Origin: Lentzea alba
GTDB lineage: Bacteria; Actinomycetota; Actinomycetes; Mycobacteriales; Pseudonocardiaceae
Reading direction: 5' to 3'
NCBI RefSeq assembly: GCF_011067745.1
Contig: NZ_JAAMPJ010000017.1
Location: forward strand, 62,001-126,000
Length of the DNA: 64,000 nucleotides
The notes under the pieces: generated by a model
Databases searched by the model: none
The model's input: the letters and a program-made list of their open reading frames with translations, nothing else
What the model was told of the DNA's origin: nothing
Translations under genes and position numbers: made by a program
Part shown: piece after piece, positions 44,841 through 53,372 of the stretch
Layout of the letters: every line of letters begins with the position of its first letter
How positions within the stretch are numbered: position 1 is the stretch's first letter

Positions 44841-47798
44841 TCACGTACGGGCGTTGGAACGCCCGCGCAACACGGTGTTGGCCGTCGACGCGTTCTTGAT
44901 CGCCGTTTCGATCTGCGCCATCGTGGACGACGAAGTGATTCCCGGAACCGTCGCGGTGTTCAACGCGTACAACGTGAACGTGTACGGGTTGGTGGAGCCA
45001 CCGGGACAGGGTCCGAAGAACTTCTGCGAATTCGCACCGGACCCCATCGCCTTCTGCTTCGCCCCGCCCTGACCAGGCACGGTGAAGCCGGAACCGAGAT
45101 TTTCCGGCAACGAGGACGTCGCAGCCGGAATGTCCCAAATCGCCCAGTGCAGCTTGTTGCCGTTGTTCACCCGGTCCGCGAAAACAATGGCGTAACCGGC
45201 GGCACCGGTGGAGGCACCCCACGCGAGCGGCGGCGACGGGTCCTGGCCCGCGACACCATCACCCGCGCACGTGTGCTTGGCCGGAATCATCGCGTCGTCC
45301 GCGAATGCCGAGGACGTCAGCTTGAAGCCGCCGCCACCACCGCCCGAGTACTGGATGTCGATCAGCAGGACGCGGTCGTTGTTCGCGGTGCCGTCCTTGT
45401 CCGTCGACGTGGTCAGCCAGATGTCGCCGTCGTGGTCGACCTCGACCGTGCGCAGGCGGTTGTAGGTGCCCTGGAAGTACACCTTCTGGTCGACCAGGTT
45501 GTCGTTCGCGTCGATCCGCAGGCGGTAGACCCGCTGCCCCACCGTCGTGGCCACGAAGACGTGGTCGTTGATGATGGTGATCCCGGACGGCGAGGCCTGC
45601 GACGTCGACCAGGTCTTCTTCGGCGCGATGTACCCGGAGCAGCTGCCCGAGGTGCCCTCACAGGCCGGGTAGCCGTAGTTGCCGCCCTTGGTGATCAGGT
45701 TGACCTCGTCCTGCGTGGAGTCGCCGAACTCCGCCGCCCACAGCCGGCCCTTCGAGTCGAAGTCGAGGCCCTGCGGGTTGCGGTGGCCCTTCGACCAGAC
45801 TGCGTTGCCGAACGGGTTGTCGGACGGGATCGAGCCGTCCAGGTTGATCCGCAGGATCTTGCCGTTGAGCGAGTTGTTGTTCTGCGGGTTGTTGTCCGGG
45901 TTCTGCGCGTCACCGACGGACACGTACAGCTTGCCGTCCACCGGGCCGTACCGCAGGCGGCCGCCGTTGTGGTAGCGGTTCTTCGCGATGCCCTGCAACA
46001 GGATCTGGTACGAGCTCTGCACCAGCGCGCCGTTCTCGTACTTGATCCGGATGACGCGGTTGCCCTCGGATGCCGTGTGGTAGACGTACAGCCAGTGGTC
46101 GGTCGCGAACGAAGGCGAGACCTCCAGGCCGAGCAGACCGCCCTCACCGTTGGTGCCGACCGCCTGGCTGATCTTGCCGGCCAGCGTCTTCGTGCCGCTC
46201 TTGGTCAGCCGGTAGATGTTGAACGTGTTGCGCTCGCTGAACAACGCCGAGCCGTCCGGCAGGAACACCACGCCCCACGCGACGTCGACACCGGACGCGA
46301 TCGTGGACACCGCGCCGGGGTCGGGCGTGCCGGTCGGGCCACCCGCGGCCGGGGTCACCTTGATCTCGTTGGAGAACCCGGACTGGTTGCCCTTCGCGTC
46401 CTTCGCCAGGACCTTGAACGCGTACTCGGTGCCGGTGGTCAGCCCGGCGACGGTCGCCGAGGTGGCGGTGCCGTCCGCGGACTGCCGGTTCTGGCCGTTG
46501 ACGTAGATGTCGTAGCCGGTGACGCCCACGTTGTCCGTGGAGGCGTTCCAAGCCAGGTCGACCGACGTCGCACCCTTGGCCGGCGAACGCAGGTTGCCGG
46601 GCACCGTCGGCGCCTGGGTGTCCGGCGGCGCGGGCTGGGTGCGTCCGATGACGTTGTTGGAGGCCTGCGAGACGTTGTTCGCCCGGTCCTTCGCGAACAC
46701 GGTCCAGTCGTAGTCCGTGTCGGGCTGCAGACCGGTGGCGGTCGCCTCCAGGACATTGCCGACGCTCGCGACGTGCTGGCCGTGCTGGTAGATCTCGTAA
46801 CCGACGACACCGATGTTGTCCGTGGCCGCTTCCCACTTCAGCGACACGGTGCTGGACGTCGAGCTGACGAACTGCAGGTTCTTCGGCGGCGTCGGGGGCT
46901 CGTTGTCGACCGGGCCGACCAGCACGGCGGACAGCTTGTCCGCGTTCGGGCCACCGTTCGCGGTCGTCGCGGTCGCCTTGATCTTGTTGGCGCCCGCGTG
47001 CAACGCGACCCTCGCGGTCCGCGTCTGCCACGTCGTCCACGCGCCGGTGCCGGGGAACGACACCGTCTGCGCGGCCGCACCGTCCACGGTCACGCTCACG
47101 GGCCGGTCGGTCGTCGTCCCGTTGGCGTACCGGAACGTCAGCTCGTGCTCACCACCCTGGTCCGCGGTGATCGTGTACTCGACGGACGAGCCGGCCACGT
47201 TGTCGTAGTTGACGAAGCCCGTGCCGGAGAACCCGGCGTGGTTGGACTCCACGGCGCCCTGCGAGACCGTCGCGTTCTCCGCTTCCTGCTCGAGAGCGGG
47301 CACCGCGTCGGTCTCCTCGACCTCCACGTAGTCGAGGTTCGGCCCGCCGGTGGCACCCGTGGACGTGAGCTTGATCTTGTTGGCGCCCGCGTTCAGGTTC
47401 ACGGTGTTGTCCACCGACACCCACGTCGTCCACGCCCCCGTGCCCGCGAAGGCGCGCTCGTCGACCGCGAGGCCGCCGTTGACGCTCACGTCGACCGGCC
47501 GGTTGTCCGCGGTTCCGTTGGCGTAGCGGATGACCAGCTTCGCCTGGCCGGCCTTCGACGCGGTCACGGTGAACTCGACCGAGCTCCCCACGACGTTGTC
47601 GACGTTGACGAACCCGGTCCCGGAGAACCCGGCGTGGTTCGACTCGACCACGCCCTGCGAGATGGTCGCGTTCTCCGCCTCGTACCTGACCGGCGCCGCG
47701 AAAGCCGACTCCGGTACCGACATCACTGCGATGGTTGTCGCGAACGCGACACCCATCGTGCCGAGCGCGCGCAACGCCCGACCTCTGCTCGGTGCCAC
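44841..47798 (-). CDS. Secreted CBM-FN3-sorbosone/glucose dehydrogenase-PEBP fusion protein
   Basis: This exported protein of about 985 residues has six domains in order. Two tandem carbohydrate-binding modules of the CBM6/35 type (YEAENATISQG, then EQEAENATVSQG) come first, then two fibronectin type III domains (LQPDTDYDWTVFAKD, LTTGTEYAFKVLAKD). A six-bladed PQQ-type glucose/sorbosone dehydrogenase follows (GGLLGLEVSPSFATDHWLYV, YHNGGRLRYGPVDGKLYVSV, GHRNPQGLDF). The C-terminal YbhB/PEBP-like domain has DPSPPLAW, AIWDIP and FTLYAL. GTG at 47798 follows GGGAGG. The upstream region holds a LacI-type palindrome. A polysaccharide-targeted sugar oxidase is likely; the PEBP part is unexplained. 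Confidence 0.85.
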   Translation of the reverse strand: MAPSRGRALRALGTMGVAFATTIAVMSVPESAFAAPVRYEAENATISQGVVESNHAGFSGTGFVNVDNVVGSSVEFTVTASKAGQAKLVIRYANGTADNRPVDVSVNGGLAVDERAFAGTGAWTTWVSVDNTVNLNAGANKIKLTSTGATGGPNLDYVEVEETDAVPALEQEAENATVSQGAVESNHAGFSGTGFVNYDNVAGSSVEYTITADQGGEHELTFRYANGTTTDRPVSVTVDGAAAQTVSFPGTGAWTTWQTRTARVALHAGANKIKATATTANGGPNADKLSAVLVGPVDNEPPTPPKNLQFVSSTSSTVSLKWEAATDNIGVVGYEIYQHGQHVASVGNVLEATATGLQPDTDYDWTVFAKDRANNVSQASNNVIGRTQPAPPDTQAPTVPGNLRSPAKGATSVDLAWNASTDNVGVTGYDIYVNGQNRQSADGTATSATVAGLTTGTEYAFKVLAKDAKGNQSGFSNEIKVTPAAGGPTGTPDPGAVSTIASGVDVAWGVVFLPDGSALFSERNTFNIYRLTKSGTKTLAGKISQAVGTNGEGGLLGLEVSPSFATDHWLYVYHTASEGNRVIRIKYENGALVQSSYQILLQGIAKNRYHNGGRLRYGPVDGKLYVSVGDAQNPDNNPQNNNSLNGKILRINLDGSIPSDNPFGNAVWSKGHRNPQGLDFDSKGRLWAAEFGDSTQDEVNLITKGGNYGYPACEGTSGSCSGYIAPKKTWSTSQASPSGITIINDHVFVATTVGQRVYRLRIDANDNLVDQKVYFQGTYNRLRTVEVDHDGDIWLTTSTDKDGTANNDRVLLIDIQYSGGGGGGFKLTSSAFADDAMIPAKHTCAGDGVAGQDPSPPLAWGASTGAAGYAIVFADRVNNGNKLHWAIWDIPAATSSLPENLGSGFTVPGQGGAKQKAMGSGANSQKFFGPCPGGSTNPYTFTLYALNTATVPGITSSSTMAQIETAIKNASTANTVLRGRSNART

Positions 47799-47890
47799 TG
47801 TTGTGCCTCCCACAAGACGGGGTAGGGGGATCACTCCATGCGGCGGCGGTGTGCAGCTATTGGATAGAAACTTTCCTAACTGTCGCGCAG

Positions 47891-47920
47891 ATCACACCAC
47901 CACGAGTCAACTGCTGTCAA
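47891..47920 (-). promoter_or_regulatory. Predicted promoter of the sugar-dehydrogenase fusion gene
   Basis: Reading the reverse strand, TTGACA (47920-47915) and TGTGAT (47896-47891) are spaced 18 bases, a fair sigma-70-type match. The leader would be about 85 bases. A GGAAAGTTTC imperfect dyad lies in the leader at about 47866-47880. Confidence 0.5.
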
Positions 47921-47936
47921 CCCCTGCGCGACGTGC

Positions 47937-47952
47937 GGGAAAGCGCTTACCC
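47937..47952. promoter_or_regulatory. LacI-family-type operator
   Basis: GGGAAAGCGCTTACCC is palindromic at 14 of 16 positions around a CG centre, the form of GalR/LacI-family operators in actinobacterial sugar genes. It lies 17 bases upstream of the predicted -35 box of the dehydrogenase gene. No LacI gene is adjacent, so the binding protein must be encoded elsewhere. Confidence 0.6.
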
Positions 47953-47959
47953 AATACCG

Positions 47960-48254
47960 TTACGAGTCCCGGTTTTGCGCCAGTGCGGCAATGAGATCCA
48001 CGACCGTCTGGCTCACCAGCAGATCGACCACGTGCACGCCTGTGGAGGCGCGCCGCTGCCACCCGAGACGCTCCGCGAGCGTCGACAGCTTGATGATCTC
48101 CTGGGTCTCCATGGCGATGGAGGATATTGGTGACGCCGCGCACGTCCGCGCAGGCCCGCCCGATGATCCACACTAAAGGGATTCCGGCGAGGATCGCCGC
48201 TAAGATCACACTGACGGACGTGTCCAATCCGTACGTACGGATTGGATTTCCCAC
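47960..48254 (-). pseudogene. Possible frameshifted small membrane protein gene
   Basis: On the reverse strand a frame from GTG at 48254 gives a hydrophobic segment (VILAAILAGIPLVWIIGRAC). It then loses sense near 48125, where a second frame (ATG 48112 to TAA 47960) continues with ETQEIIKLSTLAERLGWQRR. Joined by one frameshift they would make a plausible 95-residue membrane-anchored protein. The start overlaps the 24-base TetR palindrome. Both parts are weak; it may be non-coding. The rest of the 47799-48277 gap holds only the promoter and operators listed separately. Confidence 0.3.
48223..48246. promoter_or_regulatory. 24-base perfect palindrome, operator of the TetR-P450 unit
   Basis: Arms TCCAATCCGTAC and GTACGGATTGGA are exact complements with no spacer. 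The site lies 31 bases before the TetR GTG, in the position of an autoregulatory operator. Confidence 0.75.
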
Positions 48255-48277
48255 CCTCCCCCTGCGACCATCTACCG

Positions 48278-48871
48278 GTGCCCAGGGTCAGTCAGGACCA
48301 CCTAGACGCCCGCCGCCGTCAGATCCTCGACGGCGCGCGTTCCTGTTTCGCGCGTCACGGCTACGAAGGTGCCACCGTACGCCGTCTCGAAGAGGCGACG
48401 GGACTCTCCCGCGGCGCCATCTTCCACCACTTCCGCGACAAGGAGTCGCTCTTCCTCGCGCTGGCCGAGGACGACGCCCTCCGCATGGCCGACGTGGTGG
48501 CCGAGCAGGGCCTCGTCCAGGTCATGCGCGACCTCCTCGACGAACCGGAGAAACGGGAGGAGGAGCACGCGGCGGACTGGCTGGGCACGCGCCTGGAGGT
48601 CTCCCGCAGGCTTCGCACCGACCCGGACTTCCGCGCGCGGTGGGCCGAGCGGTCCGAACAGCTCACGGCCGCGACCCGGCAGCGCCTCATCCGCCAGCGC
48701 GAGGCCGGCAACCTGCGCGACGACGTCGACGTGACGGTCCTGACCAACTTCCTGGAACTGGTCCTCGAAGGCCTCGTCTCGCACCTCGCGATGGGCCTTC
48801 CGGCGGACGACATGGAACCGGTGCTCGATCTGGTCGAAGAAACCGTGCGCCGCCACCGCCGCAGGTCTTGA
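48278..48871 (+). CDS. TetR-family regulator, AcnR/Rv1474c-like
   Basis: The 197-residue protein has a TetR head (RRRQILDGARSCFARHGYEG, ATVRRLEEATGLSRGAIFHH) and a ligand domain with ADWLGTRLEVSRRLRTDPDF. From memory it closely resembles the mycobacterial TetR next to aconitase (AcnR type), but acn is not here. GTG at 48278 gives the family start VPRVSQDHL. The P450 gene starts 31 bases after its stop in the same direction, so it probably controls itself and the P450 through the palindrome at 48223. Confidence 0.85.
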   Translation: MPRVSQDHLDARRRQILDGARSCFARHGYEGATVRRLEEATGLSRGAIFHHFRDKESLFLALAEDDALRMADVVAEQGLVQVMRDLLDEPEKREEEHAADWLGTRLEVSRRLRTDPDFRARWAERSEQLTAATRQRLIRQREAGNLRDDVDVTVLTNFLELVLEGLVSHLAMGLPADDMEPVLDLVEETVRRHRRRS

Positions 48872-48902
48872 AGGTTCTTCACTCAAACCTCAATGTGGAC
48901 GC

Positions 48903-50186
48903 ATGTCCACGCTGAAGACCACCGCCCAGTTCTTCGCGCTGCGCACCCTCGTCCGCGGCTACGCGCTTTTCGGTGACCCGTACGCGGGTGTCATGGCCTC
49001 GCCGCCGGACCGCGATCCGTACGCCATGTACGAGAAGGTGCGCGCGAAGGGCGACATGGTCCGCAGCCGCATGGGCGCGTACGTGACGCCGTCCCGCGCG
49101 ATCTGCGACTCGGTGCTGCGGGACAACCGGTTCCTCGTCGCGACCTTCGACGAGGCGTCGATGGGGCCCAAGGTCGAGCTGATCGACAACGGCGAGAAGA
49201 TCGTCAACCCGGTGCAGGACTCGTTCCTGATGATGAACCCGCCCAACCACACCCGGCTGCGCAAGCTCGTGCAGCCGTTCTTCACGCCCAGAGCGTTGAA
49301 GGACCGCACCGAGTCCATCCAGCGGATCGTCCGGAACTACCTCGACCGACTCGACGACCGGTTCGACGTCGTCAGCGAGTTCGCCTCACAGGTGCCGATC
49401 CAGGTCATCGCGGACCTGCTCGGCGTGCCCGACGACCACAAGGAGATCTTCGCCCGCTGGGGCAGTTCGCTCGCCGAGACGCTCGACGGCGTGTGGTCGC
49501 ACAAGCAGCTGAAGAACCTGCACGCCACCATCGTCGAGTACAACGACTTCATCGACGTGCTCATCGACGAACGCCGCCACAACCCCCAGGACGACCTCGT
49601 CAGCTACCTCGTGACGCAGCACGACGACCTCAGCCGTGAGGATCTCGTTGCCACCACTGGGTTGTTGCTGTTCGCCGGGTTCGAGACGACGGTCAACCTG
49701 ATCAGCAACGGCGTGCTGAAGGCGTTCGAGAACCCGCACACCGTCGCGCCGCTCGCGCAGAGCCCGGAGTACGCCGAGGGGTTCGTGGAGGAGGTCCTCC
49801 GGCTCGACCCGCCCGTGCAGTACACGATCCGCTGGCCGAAGGAACGCCTCGAGCTCGCCGGGGTGTCACTGCCGAAGGGCATGCCGGTGATGCTCATGCT
49901 GGCGGCGGCGAACCGGGACCCGCGGGTGTTCGCCGACCCGCTGAAGTTCGACCCGACGCGGTCCAACGCGCGCGAGCACCTGGCGTTCTCCGCCGGCATC
50001 CACTACTGCATCGGTGCGGGGCTGAGCCGCATCGAGGGCGCGGTCGCGTTGCACGAGTTGTTCAAGCGCTTCCCGAACCTCGCACCGGACGGCCCGATGG
50101 CGCGGCGGAAGTCGAAGCTCATCCGCGGCGCGTTGCGACTTCCGGTGCGCGCGAACGAAACCAAACGGTCACTGGCAGTGAACTAG
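48903..50186 (+). CDS. Cytochrome P450 monooxygenase
   Basis: The 427-residue P450 shows the I-helix oxygen motif LLFAGFETTVN, ExxR in EEVLRLDPP, and the heme ligand in FSAGIHYCIGAGLSR (Cys near residue 373). It lacks a membrane anchor, as usual for bacterial class-I P450s, and needs ferredoxin and reductase, neither adjacent. It is co-directional with and just after a TetR gene. The substrate is unknown, and no secondary-metabolite core gene is nearby. Confidence 0.92.
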   Translation: MSTLKTTAQFFALRTLVRGYALFGDPYAGVMASPPDRDPYAMYEKVRAKGDMVRSRMGAYVTPSRAICDSVLRDNRFLVATFDEASMGPKVELIDNGEKIVNPVQDSFLMMNPPNHTRLRKLVQPFFTPRALKDRTESIQRIVRNYLDRLDDRFDVVSEFASQVPIQVIADLLGVPDDHKEIFARWGSSLAETLDGVWSHKQLKNLHATIVEYNDFIDVLIDERRHNPQDDLVSYLVTQHDDLSREDLVATTGLLLFAGFETTVNLISNGVLKAFENPHTVAPLAQSPEYAEGFVEEVLRLDPPVQYTIRWPKERLELAGVSLPKGMPVMLMLAAANRDPRVFADPLKFDPTRSNAREHLAFSAGIHYCIGAGLSRIEGAVALHELFKRFPNLAPDGPMARRKSKLIRGALRLPVRANETKRSLAVN

Positions 50187-50284
50187 AGCTGACGTGGGGC
50201 GAGTTTCGTCGCAGCACGTGCTCGACTTCACCCGGCTGGAGCAATGTTCGTGCCCCAATGACACATCTGCGTAGTGCATCCTTG

Positions 50285-50394
50285 AAGGTGAGAGGGAGAC
50301 CCGCCGCACCGCCGCCGCGACGGGCCTCCCTCTCACCTTGTTGATGAGGGGAGCTTTCATAAACCTCAGGTTTATGAAAGCTCCCCTCATCAAC
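50285..50394. terminator. Two adjacent long hairpins between P450 and peptide transporter
   Basis: The first (50285-50339) has a 14-base stem AAGGTGAGAGGGAG. The second (50340-50394) has a perfect 26-base stem and TCA loop and includes the last base of the transporter stop codon. Its GGGGAGCTTTC core resembles the dispersed GCACGCGGGG dyads. Together they form a strong two-way terminator. Confidence 0.85.
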
Positions 50395-51869
50395 TACTCG
50401 ACGCCGGACATCAGCTTGCGGATCGCCGGAGCCGCGACGGCCAGCGCGACACCGAACACGATCGCGGCGCCGCCCAGCGTGAAGAAGTACGCCGAGGGGC
50501 TCGTCGTGTAGAACTTCACGAGCTGCGCGGCCACACCGGTACCGGCCGACACCGCGAGGAACCACAGGCTCATCGTCTGCGAGGCGAACGCCCTGGGCGC
50601 CAGCTTCGTCGTCACCGACAGGCCGACCGGCGACAGCATGAGCTCACCGGCGGTCATGATCAGGAACATCACCACGAGCCACAGCGGCGTCACCTTGCCG
50701 TCGGCAGCCGAGTTGCTCGCGAAGTACATGAGCACGAACGACAAACCGACCAGCACCAAAGCACCCGCGAACTTCCGCGGCGTGCCCGGCGCGCGGTCAG
50801 CGAGCTTCAGCCACAGCCACGCGAACACCGGCGCCAGCACGATGATCATGATCGGGTTGATCGACTGGAACCAGGCGACCGGGAACTCCCAGCCGAACAC
50901 GTGGTTGTCGACGTGCGAGTCGGCGAACTCCGCGATGACCGACGCGCTCTGCTCGAAGATCAGCCAGAACATCGCCGCCGCGATGAACAGCGGGATGTAC
51001 GCGAGGACGCGCGGCTTCTCCTCCGGCAGCGTCTTCTTGCTGCGCAGCATCACGGTGAAGTACGTGATCGGCAGGACGATCGACATGATGCTGATCATGA
51101 GGATGACGCCCTCGACGCCACCCAGCAGGTACGAGACGACGCCCAGCGCGCCGATCGCGACCACGACGCCGCTGATGAGGCCGTAGACGCGCCCCTTCTC
51201 GGCCGGCGGCAGCGGGTTCGGCGCCACGGCGGCCGAGCCGCGCAGGTTCTTGCGGCCGATCCGGTACTGGATCAGGCCGAGCGCCATGCCGACCGCGGCG
51301 ACGGCGAACCCGGCGTGGAAGCTGATGCCGTCGGCCAGCGCGCCGGTGATCAACGGCGACACGAAGCCACCGATGTTGATCGCCATGTAGAACACCGTGA
51401 AGCCGGCGTCGCGACGCGTGTCGTGCTTCTCGTAGAGCCCGCCGACGACGGTCGAGATGTTCGGCTTGAGCAGGCCGGTGCCGATGACGATGAAGACCAG
51501 GCCGAGGTACACGCCCGTGATGCCGATCGGCAGCGCCAGCGCGATGTGACCGCACATGATCAGCACGCCGCCGTAGAACGTCGCCCGCTGGCCGCCCCAC
51601 ACGCGGTCGGCCAGCCAGCCGCCGGCGACACCGGACATGTAGACCGCGGTGCCGTAGATCGCGACGACGGACAGCGCGAGCGCCTTGTCGACGCCCAGAC
51701 CGCCTTCGGACACGGCCGTCCACAGGTAGAGGCCGAGGATGGCCTTCATCCCGTAGAACGAGAACCGTTCCCAGAGTTCGGTGAAGAACAGCGTGGACAG
51801 GCCTCGGGGGTGCCCGAAGAAGCCCTTGTCCTGCGCGGAGATGCTGGCGCTAGGGGCGCTCACGATCAT
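50394..51869 (-). CDS. POT/PTR-family proton-coupled oligopeptide transporter
   Basis: The 491-residue protein has about 14 membrane helices and the POT signature ELWERFSFYGMKAIL (ExxERFxYY-type) near residue 32, then DTRRDAGFTVFYMAINIGGF. Such transporters take up di- and tripeptides with protons. The N-terminal 20 residues are cytoplasmic. It converges on the P450 gene across a double hairpin. With two secreted tripeptidases about 12 kb away, peptide feeding is plausible. Confidence 0.92.
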   Translation of the reverse strand: MIVSAPSASISAQDKGFFGHPRGLSTLFFTELWERFSFYGMKAILGLYLWTAVSEGGLGVDKALALSVVAIYGTAVYMSGVAGGWLADRVWGGQRATFYGGVLIMCGHIALALPIGITGVYLGLVFIVIGTGLLKPNISTVVGGLYEKHDTRRDAGFTVFYMAINIGGFVSPLITGALADGISFHAGFAVAAVGMALGLIQYRIGRKNLRGSAAVAPNPLPPAEKGRVYGLISGVVVAIGALGVVSYLLGGVEGVILMISIMSIVLPITYFTVMLRSKKTLPEEKPRVLAYIPLFIAAAMFWLIFEQSASVIAEFADSHVDNHVFGWEFPVAWFQSINPIMIIVLAPVFAWLWLKLADRAPGTPRKFAGALVLVGLSFVLMYFASNSAADGKVTPLWLVVMFLIMTAGELMLSPVGLSVTTKLAPRAFASQTMSLWFLAVSAGTGVAAQLVKFYTTSPSAYFFTLGGAAIVFGVALAVAAPAIRKLMSGVE

Positions 51870-52012
51870 CGTCCTCTCGTGTCAACGATGTCACGGCGGA
51901 TCCGGGGAACATTACGCCGAACGCTCGTACGGTTAGAAATCAGGGTTGCGTCCAAGTGGCCCAACTCTCACGCCGGGGTGCGCGATTGAGCGGGATTTGA
52001 TGCACTGCTGGG

Positions 52013-52576
52013 GTGGACTTGATCGAGGCGCACGGACTGGCGATGACGGAGTTCGACCGTCGGGTGCGGGAGATCGCACCCGACCAGTGGGTGCTGGGTA
52101 CCCCGTGCCGGGAGTGGTCGGTCAGAGATCTGGTCGGCCATCTGGTCTATGAACAGCTCTGGGCCCCGGAGTTGCTGGCCGGCTGCACCGTCAAGCAGGT
52201 CGGTGACCGCTTCGACCACGACAACCTGGGCGACGACCCGCTGGTGTCCTGGGTGGTGGCGGCCGCGGCGGCGCGCGAGGCGTGGCTGGAGCCGTCCGCG
52301 CTGGCCAAGACCGTGAGCGTGTCCTGGGGGTCCATCGACGCCGAGGAGTACTGCTGGCAGATGACCACGGATCTCGCAGTGCACGCGTGGGACCTGGCGC
52401 GCTCGATAGGCGCCGACGAACGCATTGATCCCGAGCTCGCCTCGACCGTTCTGGCTTACGTCGAACGAAACATCGACGAGTGGAGCGAAAGTCCGTCGTT
52501 CGACTCACCGGTACCGGTCGCGGCGGACGCGGACGACCAAACACGGCTGATAGCACTGCTGGGACGCAAGCCATAG
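52013..52576 (+). CDS. TIGR03086-family metal-binding protein (DinB/mycothiol maleylpyruvate isomerase-like)
   Basis: The 187-residue protein has PCREWSVRDLVGHLVYEQLW near the start with a His of the DinB-type metal site, and later MTTDLAVHAWDLARSIG with another. The family is helical and metal-binding, and some members use mycothiol; the specific reaction is unknown. GTG at 52013 lacks a strong ribosome site. It stands alone and ends at a hairpin. Confidence 0.82.
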   Translation: MDLIEAHGLAMTEFDRRVREIAPDQWVLGTPCREWSVRDLVGHLVYEQLWAPELLAGCTVKQVGDRFDHDNLGDDPLVSWVVAAAAAREAWLEPSALAKTVSVSWGSIDAEEYCWQMTTDLAVHAWDLARSIGADERIDPELASTVLAYVERNIDEWSESPSFDSPVPVAADADDQTRLIALLGRKP

Positions 52577-52592
52577 CCCCCTTTGCTCTTGA

Positions 52593-52798
52593 AGCGCCCC
52601 GCCACGCATCCCCCTGAGCCTCCTGCGTGGCGGGGCGCTCCTCCCCCGATCGCGGCCCGCCTGATCCCCCCGGACTGGCTGACCGCACCGCATTTCTACA
52701 GGTTGATCGTTGTCCGGTGTCGAAGCGCGATCACCGGACAACGACCTCCGGACAACAAAACAGCGCTGTCCCCGGCGCCGGATGCGCCGGGGACAGCG
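52593..52798. terminator. Set of inverted repeats in a 328-base gap
   Basis: The gap 52577-52904 holds no gene. It contains a 16-base-stem terminator at 52593-52639 (AGCGCCCCGCCACGCA), an 11-base repeat GTTGTCCGGTG/CACCGGACAAC at 52709-52742 whose CCGGACAAC recurs at 52748, and a perfect 15-base stem at 52764-52798. The first and last likely terminate the converging genes. Confidence 0.7.
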
Positions 52799-52904
52799 GG
52801 TGCCGGACGGATCAGCCGACGTGTGATCGACGTCCGCACCGGTGGTTGGTCGTGGGTGGACCGTTCCAGAACCCTGCCAGGCCCTGGTGACCGGCCCCTG
52901 AACC

Positions 52905-53372
52905 TCAGATGACCTTCTGCTCCAGAGTGACGCACCTGATGCCGACGGCATCGAGATGCTCACCGACCCGGACAAACCCGGCACTCTCGTAGAACGACAG
53001 GTTCCCGTCACTCTCGGCCCCGGTGAAGAGCCAGACGACCCTTACGTCCCGCGGCACCCGTGTGCTGACGGCCTCCAGCAGCCTGCGACCGACCCCGCCA
53101 CCCTGCACGTCGGGCGCGACGGCCAGCCGCGCCACCTCCATGCGCTCGCCGTCGACGCGGCTGCGCACCGACCCGACGAGCCGCGCCCCGTCGAACGCCC
53201 CGAACGCGGGCGTGCCGTCGCCGAGGTGCTCGCGGATCTCGTCGAGCGTCTCGACGAGCGGCGGCAGGTCCCACGCCCCGTAGCGGCGAGCCTCTGCGAG
53301 GTACGCGGCACGCTGGATCGTCAGGACTTGACCGGCGTGATGCGGCTTCAACGGTCCGATGTGGACGTTCAC
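52905..53372 (-). CDS. GNAT-family N-acetyltransferase
   Basis: A 155-residue acetyl-CoA-dependent transferase: ARLAVAPDVQGGGVGRRLLE is the CoA pyrophosphate loop, and LFTGAESDGNLSFYESAGFV is the C-terminal GNAT motif B. The substrate is unknown. GTG at 53372 overlaps the DUF4262 stop (GTGA), so the two genes are coupled. Confidence 0.88.
   Translation of the reverse strand: MNVHIGPLKPHHAGQVLTIQRAAYLAEARRYGAWDLPPLVETLDEIREHLGDGTPAFGAFDGARLVGSVRSRVDGERMEVARLAVAPDVQGGGVGRRLLEAVSTRVPRDVRVVWLFTGAESDGNLSFYESAGFVRVGEHLDAVGIRCVTLEQKVI

Noticed and set aside
44763-47825. A 1020-codon forward open frame
   Set aside because: It lies opposite the secreted dehydrogenase fusion and has no domain-like sequence.
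48278-50186. P450 and TetR considered as part of a secondary-metabolite cluster
   Set aside because: No polyketide, peptide, terpene or RiPP core gene is nearby; neighbours are transporters and housekeeping genes.
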